Assembly: GCF_900167435.1 (NCBI RefSeq)
Contig: NZ_FUWS01000019.1
Span: 1 to 45,254 of the forward strand
Source of the DNA: Marinactinospora thermotolerans DSM 45154
GTDB taxonomy: Bacteria; Actinomycetota; Actinomycetes; Streptosporangiales; Streptosporangiaceae
DNA: 45,254 nucleotides
Direction: 5' to 3'
Below are positions 1 through 8,966 of the stretch, piece by piece. The number at the start of each line of letters is the position of its first letter. Positions within the stretch are counted from its first letter, which is position 1. Made by a program: the position numbers and the translations under genes. The notes beneath the pieces are model-generated. The model had not been told where the DNA came from. It saw only the letters and a list, made by a program, of their open reading frames with translations, and did no database searches.

Positions 1-717
1 GTGGTGGTGGCGCGTGGGGTGACCAAGACGTTTCGCACCGGTGGCACGCTGGTACGGGCCCTGGACGGGGTGGACCTGGAGTTCGCCCGCGGCGCGTTCA
101 CCGCGATCATGGGCCCCTCCGGCTCGGGCAAATCCACCCTGATGCACTGCCTGGCCGGACTGGACACCGTCACCTCCGGCCAGATCACCATGGGCCGCAC
201 CGACATCACCGCCCTGACCGACCGGCAACTCACCCAACTGCGCCGCGACCGCATCGGCTTCGTCTTCCAGGCCTTCAACCTGCTGCCCATGCTCACCGCC
301 CGCGACAACATCACCCTGCCCGCCCGCATCGCCAAACGCCGCATAGACCACCAACGCCTGGCCCGCATCGTGGAAGTGGTGGGCCTGGCCGACCGACTGG
401 ACCACCTGCCCGCCAAACTCTCCGGCGGCCAGCAACAACGCGTGGCCGTGGCCCGCGCCCTGCTGGGCGCGCCCGAGGTGGTCTACGCCGACGAGCCCAC
501 CGGCAACCTCGACTCGCGGTCGGGCGCCCAGGTACTGGCGTTCTTGCGCGACTCGGTGCGTGAGATGGGCCAGACCGTGGTGATGGTGACCCACGACCCG
601 GTGGCGGCCTCCTACGCCGACCGGGTGGTGTTCCTGCGCGATGGCCGCCCGGCCGGACAGGTCGACGATCCCACCGCCGAGTCGGTGCTGGACCACCTGC
701 TGGCGTTGGAGGGCTGA
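1..717 (+). CDS. ABC transporter ATP-binding protein (MacB/LolD type)
   Basis: ATPase subunit of a MacB/LolD-like ABC system; it should hydrolyse ATP at the inner face of the membrane to drive the FtsX-type permease encoded next. The 238 visible residues carry a complete nucleotide-binding domain: Walker [10 protein letters not shown] at 38-46, signature LSGGQ at 140-144, Walker B VVYADE at 160-165 and the H-loop His198 in VTHD. The stop lies 3 nt before the permease start, so the two are co-transcribed and probably translationally coupled. The frame opens at base 1 of the window with a GTG, so a few N-terminal residues may lie outside the window. The family exports lipoproteins, peptides or antibiotics; the substrate cannot be told from sequence. 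Confidence 0.93.
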   Translation: MVVARGVTKTFRTGGTLVRALDGVDLEFARGAFTAIMGPSGSGKSTLMHCLAGLDTVTSGQITMGRTDITALTDRQLTQLRRDRIGFVFQAFNLLPMLTARDNITLPARIAKRRIDHQRLARIVEVVGLADRLDHLPAKLSGGQQQRVAVARALLGAPEVVYADEPTGNLDSRSGAQVLAFLRDSVREMGQTVVMVTHDPVAASYADRVVFLRDGRPAGQVDDPTAESVLDHLLALEG

Positions 718-720
718 ACC

Positions 721-3264
721 GTGCTACGCACCACCCTGGCCGGCCTGCGCCTGCACAAGGGCCGCCTGTTCACCACCGCCCTGGCCATCGTGCTGGGCGT
801 CATGTTCGTCACCGGCACCCTCGTCTTCACCGACACCCTCCGCCACAGTTTCAGCACCCAGGTGATGGGGTCGGCCGACCGGCTGGACACGATCGTCCTG
901 CCCGCCCATGAGGGTCTTGAGCAAGGAGAGGAGCCCGCCGCCATCACCGCGGACCTCCTCGAGGAGGTCCGCGACCTGCCCGAGGTGGCCGCGGCCCAGG
1001 GCGTCACCATGGGCGACGCCCCACTGCTGGACGCCGACGGCCGGGCGATCGGCTACGTGCCCACCTCCGGTCGTTCCGTGGGCGGCGACGTCGCCCGCTA
1101 CGAGGCCGCCGAGGGGCGGTTGCCGGAGAACGGGGAGGAGGTCGCCCTGGCCACCTCCACCGCGCGCCAGAGCGGTTTCGCGGTGGGCGACGAGGTCGAG
1201 GTGCTCGACCCCGAGGGGAAGCCCCGCGCGTTCACCGTCGTCGGCCTGGTCGACTTCGGCCTGGACCCGGAGGCGAGCTACCGGGGCGTGGTCGCCTTCG
1301 ATCCGGAGACGGCCCAGGCCATGACCGGTGTCGCCGACTTCGGTGAGATCGACGTGATCGGCACCGAGGGGACCCCCGCCACCGAGGTCGAGGCTGCGGT
1401 GGCCGCCGCCGTCGGGGACGCCTACACGACGATGACCGGTGAGGAGCTGGCCGAGGAGAACGCCGCCAACGCCGGGACCCAGGCCGACGTCATGGCCATG
1501 GCGCTGTTGCTGTTCGCGGCGGTCGCGGTGTTCGTCGGCGCCCTCGTCATCTACAACACCTTCGCCATCCTCATCGCCCAACGGCGCCGCGAGACGGCCC
1601 TGCTCCGCTGCGCCGGCGCCACCCGCGCCCAGGTCTTCCGCGGCGTCCTCACCGAAGCCCTCGTCACCGGCCTGCTCTCCTCCGCGCTCGGCGTCGCCGC
1701 CGGCGTCGGACTGGGCATCGTCGGCTACCGGCTGGGTGCCGGCCAGATGGACAGCCAGGCCGCGGCCGAGACGGCGCTGCGCACCGACGTGCTGATCACC
1801 CCCACCACGATCGTGGTGGGCATGGTCGTGGGCACGGTGGTGACCCTGGTGTCGGCGACGGTTCCGGCGCTGCGCGCCACCCGGGTGCCCCCGTTGGCGG
1901 CGCTGCGCGACAGCGCGGTCGCCGACGCCGGCAAGGGGGTCGGCAAGGTGGGCATCGCGGTGGCGACGCTGCTGGTGCTGGCCTCGGCGGCGATGCTGGT
2001 CCACGCTCTGCGCAACGAGCCGAGCCAGCTGGGGATGATCCTGGTGGTCGCCTCCGGGCTGGTCGCCTTCGTCGCCGTGGTGCTCCTGGGTCCCCTGCTG
2101 GTGCGGGGCTTCGTCCGCCTGGCGGAGGTGCCGCTGCGCCGCACCGGGGTGGCCGGGATGCTGGCGGCCGGCAACGCCCGGCGCAGCCCTCGCCGCGCCG
2201 CCACCGCCATGATCGCCCTGACCGTCGGCGCGACCCTCATCACCGGCTACTCGGTCATCGCCGAGTCGATGGAGCGCACGCTCACCCGGCAGCTGGAGGA
2301 GCAGTTCCCGGTGGACTACCTGCTGCGCACGCAGTACACCGAGGAGGAGCAGGGGGTGCCCGCCTCGGTGCGGCGGGAGCTCGCGGACGCGCCGGAGGTG
2401 GCCACGATCTTCTCCGAGAGGAGGGCGCAGGCCGAGCACGGGGACGAGGCGGTGGACGTGCTGGCCTACCCCGGCGCGAAGCTGGGCGAGGACATCGGCG
2501 GTGAGGAGGCCGAGGGCGACTTCGCCGATGTGGGTCCCGGTTCGGTCGCGCTGGCGCGTGCCACGTCGGAGCGTCTGGGGGTCGGCCTGGACGACACCCT
2601 GTCCCTGACGACCGAGCAGGGCGAGCGGGACTACCGGGTCGCCGTGATCGCCGACGACATGGGGATGCTGCCGGGGCTGACGATGGACGAGCGGGACTTC
2701 GCCGCCGCCTTCCCGGAGGCCACGACCGACAGCACGGTGTTCGTCAAGGGCACCGACGCCAGTTCGGCCGCCGAGATCCGCGCGGCCGTGGACGCCGCGA
2801 TCGCCGACCATCCGACGGTCCTCGTGGAGGGCGCGGCCGAGGTGAAGGAGCAGTTCACCACCACCCTGGACACCGCCTTCCTGGCCATCTCGGCGCTGCT
2901 GGGGCTGGCGATCCTCATCGCGGTGTTCGGCGTCGCCAACACCATGGCCCTGTCGGTGCTGGAGCGCACCCGCGAGTCCGCGCTGCTGCGCGCCCTGGGC
3001 CTGTCCCGGGGGCAGCTGCGCCGGATGATCGGCGTCGAGGCGGTCCTGGTCTGCGTGACCGGCGCGCTCGTGGGCATCGGGCTGGGCGTGCTGTTCGGCT
3101 GGGCCGCGGGCAAGGCCACGCTCATGGGGCTGGTGTTCGCCCTGCCGGTCGGGCGGATCGCCCTGTTCGTGGGGATCGCGGCGCTGGCCGGCCTGGTGTC
3201 GGCGATCCTGCCGGCGCGGCGGGCGGCGCGCGCATCGATCACCGCGAGCCTCGCCGCGGAGTGA
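721..3264 (+). CDS. ABC transporter permease, FtsX/MacB family
   Basis: Membrane partner of the preceding ATPase. It is 847 residues long, with an N-terminal TM helix (about 19-41) followed by an extracytoplasmic MacB-PCD-like region. A first FtsX block sits at about 255-390, a second pair of TM segments and periplasmic region in the middle, and a C-terminal FtsX block at about 715-845 ending in a basic RRAARAS tail. This two-FtsX-domain layout is usual for the roughly 850-residue actinobacterial permeases that work with a separate ATPase. The GTG start is 3 nt after the ATPase stop. Two GC-rich hairpins follow the stop, so the operon seems to end here. There is no fused ATPase and no nearby membrane-fusion protein. 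Substrate unknown. Confidence 0.92.
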   Translation: MLRTTLAGLRLHKGRLFTTALAIVLGVMFVTGTLVFTDTLRHSFSTQVMGSADRLDTIVLPAHEGLEQGEEPAAITADLLEEVRDLPEVAAAQGVTMGDAPLLDADGRAIGYVPTSGRSVGGDVARYEAAEGRLPENGEEVALATSTARQSGFAVGDEVEVLDPEGKPRAFTVVGLVDFGLDPEASYRGVVAFDPETAQAMTGVADFGEIDVIGTEGTPATEVEAAVAAAVGDAYTTMTGEELAEENAANAGTQADVMAMALLLFAAVAVFVGALVIYNTFAILIAQRRRETALLRCAGATRAQVFRGVLTEALVTGLLSSALGVAAGVGLGIVGYRLGAGQMDSQAAAETALRTDVLITPTTIVVGMVVGTVVTLVSATVPALRATRVPPLAALRDSAVADAGKGVGKVGIAVATLLVLASAAMLVHALRNEPSQLGMILVVASGLVAFVAVVLLGPLLVRGFVRLAEVPLRRTGVAGMLAAGNARRSPRRAATAMIALTVGATLITGYSVIAESMERTLTRQLEEQFPVDYLLRTQYTEEEQGVPASVRRELADAPEVATIFSERRAQAEHGDEAVDVLAYPGAKLGEDIGGEEAEGDFADVGPGSVALARATSERLGVGLDDTLSLTTEQGERDYRVAVIADDMGMLPGLTMDERDFAAAFPEATTDSTVFVKGTDASSAAEIRAAVDAAIADHPTVLVEGAAEVKEQFTTTLDTAFLAISALLGLAILIAVFGVANTMALSVLERTRESALLRALGLSRGQLRRMIGVEAVLVCVTGALVGIGLGVLFGWAAGKATLMGLVFALPVGRIALFVGIAALAGLVSAILPARRAARASITASLAAE

Positions 3265-3272
3265 CGCCGGGT

Positions 3273-3348
3273 CCCGGGGCCGGCCTTCCCCCGGCCCCGG
3301 GGCCGCCGTCCCCCGCCGCGACCGCCTCCGCCCGCGTGGAGGCGGTTT
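3273..3348 (+). terminator. tandem hairpin terminators after the ABC operon
   Basis: Two perfect inverted repeats follow the permease stop. The first has an 11-bp stem (3273-3283 with 3291-3301) and a 7-nt loop. The second has an 8-bp stem (3322-3329 with 3338-3345) and an 8-nt loop, followed by TTT. Their position directly behind a stop codon fits intrinsic termination in a GC-rich actinomycete. Confidence 0.6.
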
Positions 3349-3399
3349 CGGCGTGCGCCGTGCCGGGCGGACGGCTAGATTCGGAAGGGGACCGTCTCC

Positions 3400-3423
3400 A
3401 TGACGGCGACAGCAATCCCCTAA
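3400..3423 (+). other. possible 7-codon leader ORF (MTATAIP)
   Basis: ATG at 3400 reads MTATAIP and stops at TAA 3421-3423, 23 nt before the next gene. A purine-rich GGAAGGGG (3383-3390) lies 9 nt upstream and could serve as ribosome-binding site; a TAGATT at 3376-3381 could be a -10 box. The peptide has no run of a regulatory amino acid, so the ORF may be chance. Confidence 0.15.
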
Positions 3424-3446
3424 TTCCGATCGATAGAGTAGGTTTC

Positions 3447-4838
3447 ATGGTCCGCGAGCCGAGGAACCCCGAGCGCCGACCGGTCATCGCCTTCGTCGGC
3501 GGTGGCGCGAGCGCCACGCTCACCGCGATCGCACTGCTGCGCACGACGACCTGGCTGCGCCTGGGCTACCGGATCGTCCTACTCGACGAGCACGGTCGGC
3601 ACGCCCGTGGGGTGGCCTACTCCACCCGCGACGACCAGCACCTGCTCAACTCCCCCGCGGCGGCGATGTCCGCCCTCCCCGACCAGCCCGGCCACCTGGT
3701 CGCCTGGGCCCGCGCGGCCGGTCACGCCTGCGCTCACGACTCCTTCCTGCCCCGCCGCGTCTACGGCGACTACCTGGCCCAGACCCTCGCCGAGACGGCG
3801 GCCTGGGCCGCCCCCCACGCCGAGGTGCACCTGCGCACCGCCCGGGTGGAACGCGCCGAGGACGGTGACCAGGGCGTCGTGCTGATCCTGTCCGACGGAA
3901 CGCGGCTGCCCGTGGCGGCCGCGGTCGTCGCCACCGGCAACGCCCCGGCCTCGCCGCCACCCGGGTGCGCCGGAACCGCCGGGGTGGTCGACGACCCCTG
4001 GCACCCGCACGGCGACCCCGCGCGCCTGACGGAGGGGCGGACCGTGCTGGCCATCGGCACGGGGCTGAGCACGGTGGACGTGGCCCTGTCGGTGACCGCC
4101 GCCCACCCCGGGACCGTCGTGCACGCGACCTCGGCGCGTGGCCGGCTCCCTCACCCCCACCGGCTCCCGCTGATCGCGCCGCCCGGGCTGGTCGACCTGT
4201 CGGGGCCGCTCCCGTTGCGCGAGCTGGTTCGGCGGGTGCGCGCGGCGATCGACGTCCACCCCGGCGACTGGCGGCACGTGGTCGACTCGCTGCGCCCCAG
4301 CGTCCCCCTGCTGTGGCAGGGGCTCTCCCCCGCCGAGCAGCGGGTCTTCCTGCGGCGCTTCTCCCGTTACTGGGAGCCCGCGCGACACCGTATGGCCCCC
4401 GAGGTGGCCCGCCGGCTGGAGGAGCTGCGTGCGCGGGGACGGCTGCGGCTGCACACCGGCCGCGTCGCCTCGGTCGAGCCCACGGGGGCCGGGCTGCGCG
4501 CCGTGCTGTCGGACGGGACCTCGATCCAGGCCGACACGATCGTCAACTGCACCGGTTCGGCCCCCGGCTCCGACCCCTTCGTCCAGGCGCTGCTCGGCGA
4601 CGGCCTGGCCCGCCGCAACCACCTGGGCCTGGGAGTGGACACCTGCCCGCGGGGGGCTCTGGTCGCCCCCTCGGGCCGGGTGAGCCGTCACCTGTTCGCC
4701 CTGGGCCCGCTGCGCCGGGGTCAGCTCTACGAGACGACCGCGGTGCCCGAGATCCGGGCCCAGGCCGAGCGATTGGCCCAGCGGATCGCCGACACGGTGC
4801 TGCGCGGACGGCGCGGCGAGCCCACCGTGGTCCCCTGA
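3447..4838 (+). CDS. FAD/NAD(P)-binding protein (NAD_binding_9-like)
   Basis: Flavoprotein-like protein of 463 residues. The N-terminus holds a dinucleotide-binding motif, VGGGASATLTAIALL, around residues 11-25, and a second nucleotide-binding strand reads LAIGTGLSTVDVAL near residue 200. This is the layout of the PF13454-type FAD/NAD(P)-binding proteins, whose substrates are mostly unknown. An in-frame extension exists back to 3261, but it is Pro/Ala-rich, runs through the terminator region and lacks a ribosome-binding site. I therefore chose ATG 3447, which gives MVREPRNPERRP just before the Rossmann strand and has AGAGTAGG upstream. It stands alone on the plus strand and faces the mannosyltransferase gene head-on, 8 nt apart. 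It is not a clear match to an ornithine or lysine N-hydroxylase. Confidence 0.8.
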   Translation: MVREPRNPERRPVIAFVGGGASATLTAIALLRTTTWLRLGYRIVLLDEHGRHARGVAYSTRDDQHLLNSPAAAMSALPDQPGHLVAWARAAGHACAHDSFLPRRVYGDYLAQTLAETAAWAAPHAEVHLRTARVERAEDGDQGVVLILSDGTRLPVAAAVVATGNAPASPPPGCAGTAGVVDDPWHPHGDPARLTEGRTVLAIGTGLSTVDVALSVTAAHPGTVVHATSARGRLPHPHRLPLIAPPGLVDLSGPLPLRELVRRVRAAIDVHPGDWRHVVDSLRPSVPLLWQGLSPAEQRVFLRRFSRYWEPARHRMAPEVARRLEELRARGRLRLHTGRVASVEPTGAGLRAVLSDGTSIQADTIVNCTGSAPGSDPFVQALLGDGLARRNHLGLGVDTCPRGALVAPSGRVSRHLFALGPLRRGQLYETTAVPEIRAQAERLAQRIADTVLRGRRGEPTVVP

Positions 4839-4846
4839 CCTCCGGG

Positions 4847-5620
4847 TCAGCGGGTCCGGCGCACCTCGCGCTCGTGCCTGCGCAGCAGGAACGGCCGGAC
4901 CGCCGACTCCACCTGGACGGCCAGGTCCATCTTGCTGGCCCCCTCCTGACGGTCCTCGAAGTGGATCGGGATCTCGACCATCTTCTGCCCGCGCCGGTAG
5001 GCGCGGAAGTGCATCTCGACCTGGAAGCTGTAGCCGCTGCTGTGGATGCTGGGGAGGTCGATGCTCTCCAGCGCCTCGCGGCGCCAGACCTTGAAACCCG
5101 CCGTCACGTCGCGGATGGGCATCGTCAGGATCGCCTTGACGTAGGCGTTGGCCCACTGGCTGAGCAGCCTGCGCCGCACCCCCCACTGCTGTGACAGGCT
5201 CCCGCCGGGGACGTAGCGGCTGCCGATGACGACGCCGGCGTTGGTGGACAGCAGGGTGCCCAGGAGCTGGGGCAGGTAGCCCGGCGGGTGGGACAGGTCG
5301 GCGTCCATCTGGGCGACGTAGTCGGCCCCGTCAGCCAGCGCGGCGGTCATGCCGGCGACGTAGGCGCGGCCCAGCCCGTCCTTGGCCGTGCGGTGCACCA
5401 CGCTGACACGGCCCGGGTGGGACGCGGCGAGCTCGTCGGCGATGTCACCGGTGCCGTCAGGGGAGTTGTCGTCGACGATGACCAACCGCAGGTTGGGCAG
5501 CCCCAGCGCCAGGACCTGGTCGGCCAGCTCGGGCAGGTTGTCGGCCTCGTTGTAGGTGGGCACGACAACGCTGATCCTGGCCCGGGACCAGGGGTCGGGC
5601 AGGGTGACCGGGGTGGGCAT
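4847..5620 (-). CDS. polyprenol-phosphate mannosyltransferase (GT2, Dpm1/Ppm-like)
   Basis: Glycosyltransferase family 2 enzyme that transfers mannose from GDP-mannose to polyprenol phosphate, supplying the lipid-linked sugar donor for actinobacterial protein O-mannosylation and lipoglycans. The 257 residues show the GT-A strand ISVVVPTYNEADNLPEL near residue 16, VDDNSPDGTGDIADEL around 49-64, the metal-binding DADLSHPPGYL around 106-116, and the GSRYVPGG and FEDRQEGASKM motifs typical of Dpm1 proteins. No membrane anchor is visible, as in the catalytic domain of two-part Ppm1 enzymes. ATG 5620 is preceded by GGAGG with 7-nt spacing. It is a single gene, convergent with the FAD protein. Confidence 0.9.
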   Translation of the reverse strand: MPTPVTLPDPWSRARISVVVPTYNEADNLPELADQVLALGLPNLRLVIVDDNSPDGTGDIADELAASHPGRVSVVHRTAKDGLGRAYVAGMTAALADGADYVAQMDADLSHPPGYLPQLLGTLLSTNAGVVIGSRYVPGGSLSQQWGVRRRLLSQWANAYVKAILTMPIRDVTAGFKVWRREALESIDLPSIHSSGYSFQVEMHFRAYRRGQKMVEIPIHFEDRQEGASKMDLAVQVESAVRPFLLRRHEREVRRTR

Positions 5621-5774
5621 GGGGGCGCCTCCGTTGCTGGTGGATCGGCCGGGGTGCGGCGCGACGCGGGCGTCCGGTCGCCCGTCGGGAGCACCTCCGC
5701 TCTCCCCCCGGCCCGGGGGTGTCAGCGGGTAGCGTATGCCCTCGCCCGGTTACAGACCGGTCGTCGCGCCCCCG

Positions 5775-5810
5775 ATCGCGCAAATCAGGCAGACATCGCA
5801 ATTATCGCAA
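5775..5810. promoter_or_regulatory. cluster of ATCGC(GC)AA repeats upstream of the mannosyltransferase
   Basis: ATCGCAA occurs at 5795-5801 and 5804-5810 (9-bp period), and a variant ATCGCGCAA lies at 5775-5783. The minus strand here reads GATAATTGCGA, which could include a -10 element for the gene starting at 5620. The block lies between the deoR stop and the mannosyltransferase start. No binding protein can be assigned. Confidence 0.25.
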
Positions 5811-5857
5811 CTTTCTCGCCCCAAGCGACGTGGAGGCACGCGGCGGGTCTACGGCGC

Positions 5858-6664
5858 TCACTCGCCGCGGTCCACCTCCAGCACCGCGACGTGGACCGTG
5901 GTCCCCATCTCCTCCAGGGTCATCAGCACCTCGGGGTCGGCGTGGTTGTCGGTCACCAGGTGGGCGATGTGCTCCGGCGGCACGGTCTGGACCATGGTGT
6001 CGGCACCGATCTTGGTGTGGTCGGCGAGCACGACGGCCTCCTCGGCGCAGGCCACCAGGGCGCGGTCGACGCTGGCCATGGCCGGATTGGGGGTGCTCAG
6101 CCCCCGGTCCGCGGACAGCCCGTTGCCCGAGAGGAACGCGCGGTGGACCCGCAGCCCGGCCAGCGCCTGCTCGGTGGCGGCCCCCACCAGGGCCAGGGTC
6201 GGCCCTCGCAACGACCCACCGGTCATCACCACGTCCACGTCGGGCGCGGCCGCCAGCACCTGCGCGACGAGCAGCGAGTTGGTGACGACGGTGAGCCCGT
6301 GGCGGCCGACCAGTTCGCGCGCGAGCGCCTCGGTGGTGCTGCCCGGGCCGAGCACAATGGCGTCGTCGTCCTCGACCAGCCGGGCCGCCGCCCTGGCGAT
6401 GGCCAGCTTCTCCGGCGCGGCCTGGCGGGTCTTCTGGGCGTAGCTCTGCTCCTGGCCGAGCCGGCCGGGCAGCGCGGCACCGCCCCTGCGCCGGTCGATC
6501 AGCCCTTCGGCCTCCAGCGCGCGCACGTCCCGGCGGACCGTGACCTCTGAAGCGCGGACCTGGGTGGCGATGTCACGCAACGCCATGGCCCCGTTCACGC
6601 GGACCAGTTCCAGGATGCGCTCGCGGCGTTCGGCGGCGAACGCCGGCTTCCCCTCGCCGATCAT
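5858..6664 (-). CDS. DeoR-family transcriptional regulator
   Basis: Sugar-phosphate-responsive repressor of the DeoR/GlpR type, 268 residues. An N-terminal winged HTH (about 10-65) reads ALRDIATQVRASEVTVRRD and runs into the usual basic RRRGGA turn. The rest is the DeoRC ligand-binding domain, with VLGPGSTTEALARELV near 115, LTVVTNS near 140 and MTGGSLRGPT near 160. ATG 6664 has a strong site, GGAGAGG, just upstream. The gene lies 171 nt downstream of thuA on the same strand and probably controls the thuA unit. Three copies of CGATCAT, one over the start codon, are candidate autoregulatory sites. The effector is unknown. Confidence 0.9.
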   Translation of the reverse strand: MIGEGKPAFAAERRERILELVRVNGAMALRDIATQVRASEVTVRRDVRALEAEGLIDRRRGGAALPGRLGQEQSYAQKTRQAAPEKLAIARAAARLVEDDDAIVLGPGSTTEALARELVGRHGLTVVTNSLLVAQVLAAAPDVDVVMTGGSLRGPTLALVGAATEQALAGLRVHRAFLSGNGLSADRGLSTPNPAMASVDRALVACAEEAVVLADHTKIGADTMVQTVPPEHIAHLVTDNHADPEVLMTLEEMGTTVHVAVLEVDRGE

Positions 6665-6718
6665 CGTTTCCTCTCCAGACCGCAGGACGCCGGGCGATCA
6701 TCCGTTCCCATCGATCAT
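6658..6718. promoter_or_regulatory. three CGATCAT repeats over the deoR start
   Basis: CGATCAT is present in the same orientation at 6658-6664 (covering the deoR start codon), 6695-6701 and 6712-6718. DeoR proteins commonly bind short direct repeats, so this is a plausible operator, but no outside comparison was possible. Confidence 0.35.
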
Positions 6719-6835
6719 AAGCGGTCAGACCGGCACGGAACGATCCGTGGAGCAGACACCTGCCCCGCCCGACCCTGGGATGGCGGCCCGGTCCCGGAGG
6801 TGGATGACGCGGACGCGGCGGCCCCGGCGGCCTGT

Positions 6836-7612
6836 TCAGTCGCCCTGCCCCCGTTCGAACCAGCCGGCGGGGACCTCGCCCGAGACGGGCTCGCGCGCCC
6901 CCTGCGGGCCGGGCGCGGCCCACAGCACCGCGTTGGCCACAACGCGCCGCACGTCGGGGTGGTGGTAGACGGGGTAGTCCTGGTCGCCCGGGCCGAAGTA
7001 GAAGATCCGACCCGCGCCACGCCGGTAGGCGCACCCCGAGCGGAACACCTCGCCGCCGGCGAAGGAGCTGATGAACACGAGCTCCTCGGGCGCCGGCACG
7101 TCGAAGGGCTCGGAGTAGGTCTCCTGGGCGGGGATGACGAGGGGGTCGGGCACCCCCTGGGCGATCGGGTGCCCGGGCGCCACCGTCCAGACCAGCTCGC
7201 GCTCGGCCGCGTTGCGCCAGCGCAGCGAACAGGTGGTGCCCATCAGGGCGCGAAAGATCCGGGAGTAGTGGCCCGAGTGGAGCACGACCAGCCCCATCCC
7301 GGCCAGCACCCGCCGGCGCACCCGCTCGACGACCTCGTCGGTGACCTCGTCGTGGGCCAGGTGCCCCCACCACACCAGCACGTCGGTCGTGTCGATGACC
7401 TCCCCGCCCAGACCGTGGTCGGGCTCGCGCAGCGTCGCGGTGCGCAGCCGGACCCGCTGCCCCAGGTGGTCGCGCAGGGCCGCCGCCACCGCGCCGTGGA
7501 TGCCGTCGGGGTAGCGGCGGGCGACCGTGTCGTCGGCGGTCTCGTGCAGGTTCTCGTTCCAGACGGTGACGCGCAGGGGCGCCGCGGGGCGCGCCGGATC
7601 GCCGCTCAGCAA
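6836..7612 (-). CDS. ThuA-domain protein (trehalose-utilisation type)
   Basis: ThuA-like protein with a glutamine-amidotransferase-like fold, 258 residues from TTG 7612. The N-terminus [12 protein letters not shown], then [44 protein letters not shown] and the C-terminal [20 protein letters not shown] are hallmarks of the family, which takes part in sugar catabolism. The frame stays open far upstream, but that part is arginine-rich and overlaps another coding frame. No ATG or GTG lies close to the conserved N-terminus, so I place the start at TTG 7612 (CTG 7609 is the alternative). There it overlaps the stop of the small membrane protein by 7 nt, suggesting coupled translation. The deoR gene follows. 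Confidence 0.82.
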   Translation of the reverse strand: MLSGDPARPAAPLRVTVWNENLHETADDTVARRYPDGIHGAVAAALRDHLGQRVRLRTATLREPDHGLGGEVIDTTDVLVWWGHLAHDEVTDEVVERVRRRVLAGMGLVVLHSGHYSRIFRALMGTTCSLRWRNAAERELVWTVAPGHPIAQGVPDPLVIPAQETYSEPFDVPAPEELVFISSFAGGEVFRSGCAYRRGAGRIFYFGPGDQDYPVYHHPDVRRVVANAVLWAAPGPQGAREPVSGEVPAGWFERGQGD

Positions 7613-7776
7613 AAGCGGGCGCCGTGGAAGGCGAGGGTCTCGTCGACCGCCTCCTCGTCGGAGGGGTCGTCGGGGACGGGGGGTTCGGAGTCGAGCAGCA
7701 GGACCGCGAACAGGAGCGCGACGAGCAGGGCCAACGCTACGAGGGCGGCGGAGCCGAACACGACCATGATCGACAC
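7606..7776 (-). CDS. 56-residue single-pass membrane protein
   Basis: Small ORF read from GTG 7776 (or ATG three codons later) to TGA at 7606-7608. The Shine-Dalgarno sequence GAAGAGGAG sits just upstream. Residues about 5-28 are a continuous hydrophobic helix (Val/Leu/Ala/Phe), followed by an acidic Pro/Asp/Glu tail ([18 protein letters not shown]) and a C-terminal Cys. The predicted form is a small inner-membrane protein with a short N-terminus and a charged tail. Its stop overlaps the proposed thuA start, so it would be the first gene of a thuA-deoR unit. I do not recognise a family. The ribosome-binding site, TM helix and overlap make it a better reading of this stretch than an extended ThuA. 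Confidence 0.55.
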   Translation of the reverse strand: MSIMVVFGSAALVALALLVALLFAVLLLDSEPPVPDDPSDEEAVDETLAFHGARFC

Positions 7777-8009
7777 GGAAGCTCCTCTTCTCGTCGGCGG
7801 CCGGATGCCGTGTCCTCACCGATGCGGCCGACCGGGTCCGGCCTTTGGCGGGGTCACTGAACGAATGCCCCGCGCGGCACCGCGTTACACCCCTGTTATC
7901 GGCGATATCCAGCTCACCTTCCTGACATGTCGCCACCTTCCAGACACCCTTCGACCGCCTTCGGTCATCTGGGGACCGGCGAGAGGAGCCGTCCCGGCGA
8001 CCCGCCACA

Positions 8010-8753
8010 ATGGGGACCGTGACCATCCCAGTGACCGCGCCGGCCTGCGACGTGTGGTGGGCCGCCCCCTCCGCGGCCTCCCCCGCCCTGCTCGCCCTCC
8101 TGGACGAGGAGGAGCGCCGTCGACACGCCCGCTACCAGCAGGCCGCCGACCGCGACCGCTACGTCGTCGCCCACGCCCTCGCCCGCCTGCTGTGCGCCGA
8201 GGAGGCCGGGTGCGCCCCCGAGGAGGTCGGGTTCGAACTGCGCTGCGGCCACTGCGACCGCCCCGAACCGCACGGCAAGCCCCACCCCGTCGGCCCCGCG
8301 GCCGGGCTGGAGATCTCCATCAGCCACTCGGGCGGCCGCGTCGTGGTCGCGCTGACCCGGCAGGTCCCCGTGGGCGTCGACGTCGAGGAGGTCCGCGCCT
8401 CCCGCGACATCGACGGCCTTGGCGACTACGTGCTGACGCCGACCGAGCAGGCGGCGTTGAAGGCGTTGTCCGGCCGGGAGCGCGTCTCGGGGTTCTTCAC
8501 CTACTGGGCCCGCAAGGAGGCCCTGCTGAAGGCCACCGGCGAGGGGCTGGCCGGCGGGCTGACCTCGGTCGAGGTCAGCGGTCCGGACACGACGGCGGCC
8601 GTGCTGTCGTGGAACTCCCCGGCCGCGCCGGCCGACGTCGCCCTGGAGGACCTGGAGGCGGGAGAGGACTACCGGGCCGCGCTCGCGCTGCTGGCCCCGG
8701 GGCCGGTGCGGGTGCGCGTCCACGACGCGGCGGCCCTGCTGTCGGCGGGCTGA
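8010..8753 (+). CDS. 4'-phosphopantetheinyl transferase, Sfp type
   Basis: Transfers the phosphopantetheine arm of CoA to the Ser of carrier domains, which the NRPS genes in this window need. The 247 residues contain the Mg-binding GVDVE motif at 122-126 and the signature W166-A-R-K-E-A-L-L-K174. ISISHSGG upstream of these and a [12 protein letters not shown] segment at about 80-95 are also typical of broad-specificity Sfp enzymes. ATG 8010 is the longest sensible start; GTG 8019 is possible, and neither has a clear ribosome-binding site. It sits just before the protease/peptide/hydroxylase cassette and about 21 kb from the NRPS genes. Confidence 0.93.
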   Translation: MGTVTIPVTAPACDVWWAAPSAASPALLALLDEEERRRHARYQQAADRDRYVVAHALARLLCAEEAGCAPEEVGFELRCGHCDRPEPHGKPHPVGPAAGLEISISHSGGRVVVALTRQVPVGVDVEEVRASRDIDGLGDYVLTPTEQAALKALSGRERVSGFFTYWARKEALLKATGEGLAGGLTSVEVSGPDTTAAVLSWNSPAAPADVALEDLEAGEDYRAALALLAPGPVRVRVHDAAALLSAG

Positions 8754-8855
8754 CCCCGGCGCGGGCAACGGCACGTCCGCTCCTCTCTGCGGTTTCGCGG
8801 GTCAAACATGGCCTGAGGGCGACAGTCGTGTCCTTTCGGGCGAGGCATCCGTTAC

Positions 8856-8885
8856 TTGACCGCTCCGAGAAGGCGCTTGAAGGAT
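8856..8885 (+). promoter_or_regulatory. putative -35/-10 promoter of the RiPP-like cassette
   Basis: TTGACC at 8856-8861, an 18-nt spacer and AAGGAT at 8880-8885 resemble a housekeeping-sigma promoter. Transcription would begin near 8892, about 75 nt before GTG 8967, which argues against translating the in-frame extension back to 8856. Confidence 0.4.
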
Positions 8886-8966
8886 GTGGAGCGTGCGAGA
8901 CCGCCGTTTTGCCCCTCCGCGTCCCTCACATACCGTTCCCCGGCCCCGCCGCGTCGGGCCGTTCGG

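Noticed and set aside
3261-3446. Earlier start for the FAD/NAD(P)-binding protein
   Set aside because: The extension reads through two terminator-like hairpins and is low-complexity Pro/Ala.
8856-8966. Earlier start for the prolyl oligopeptidase
   Set aside because: The extension is basic and not family-like, and it overlaps a TTGACC-N18-AAGGAT promoter-like sequence.
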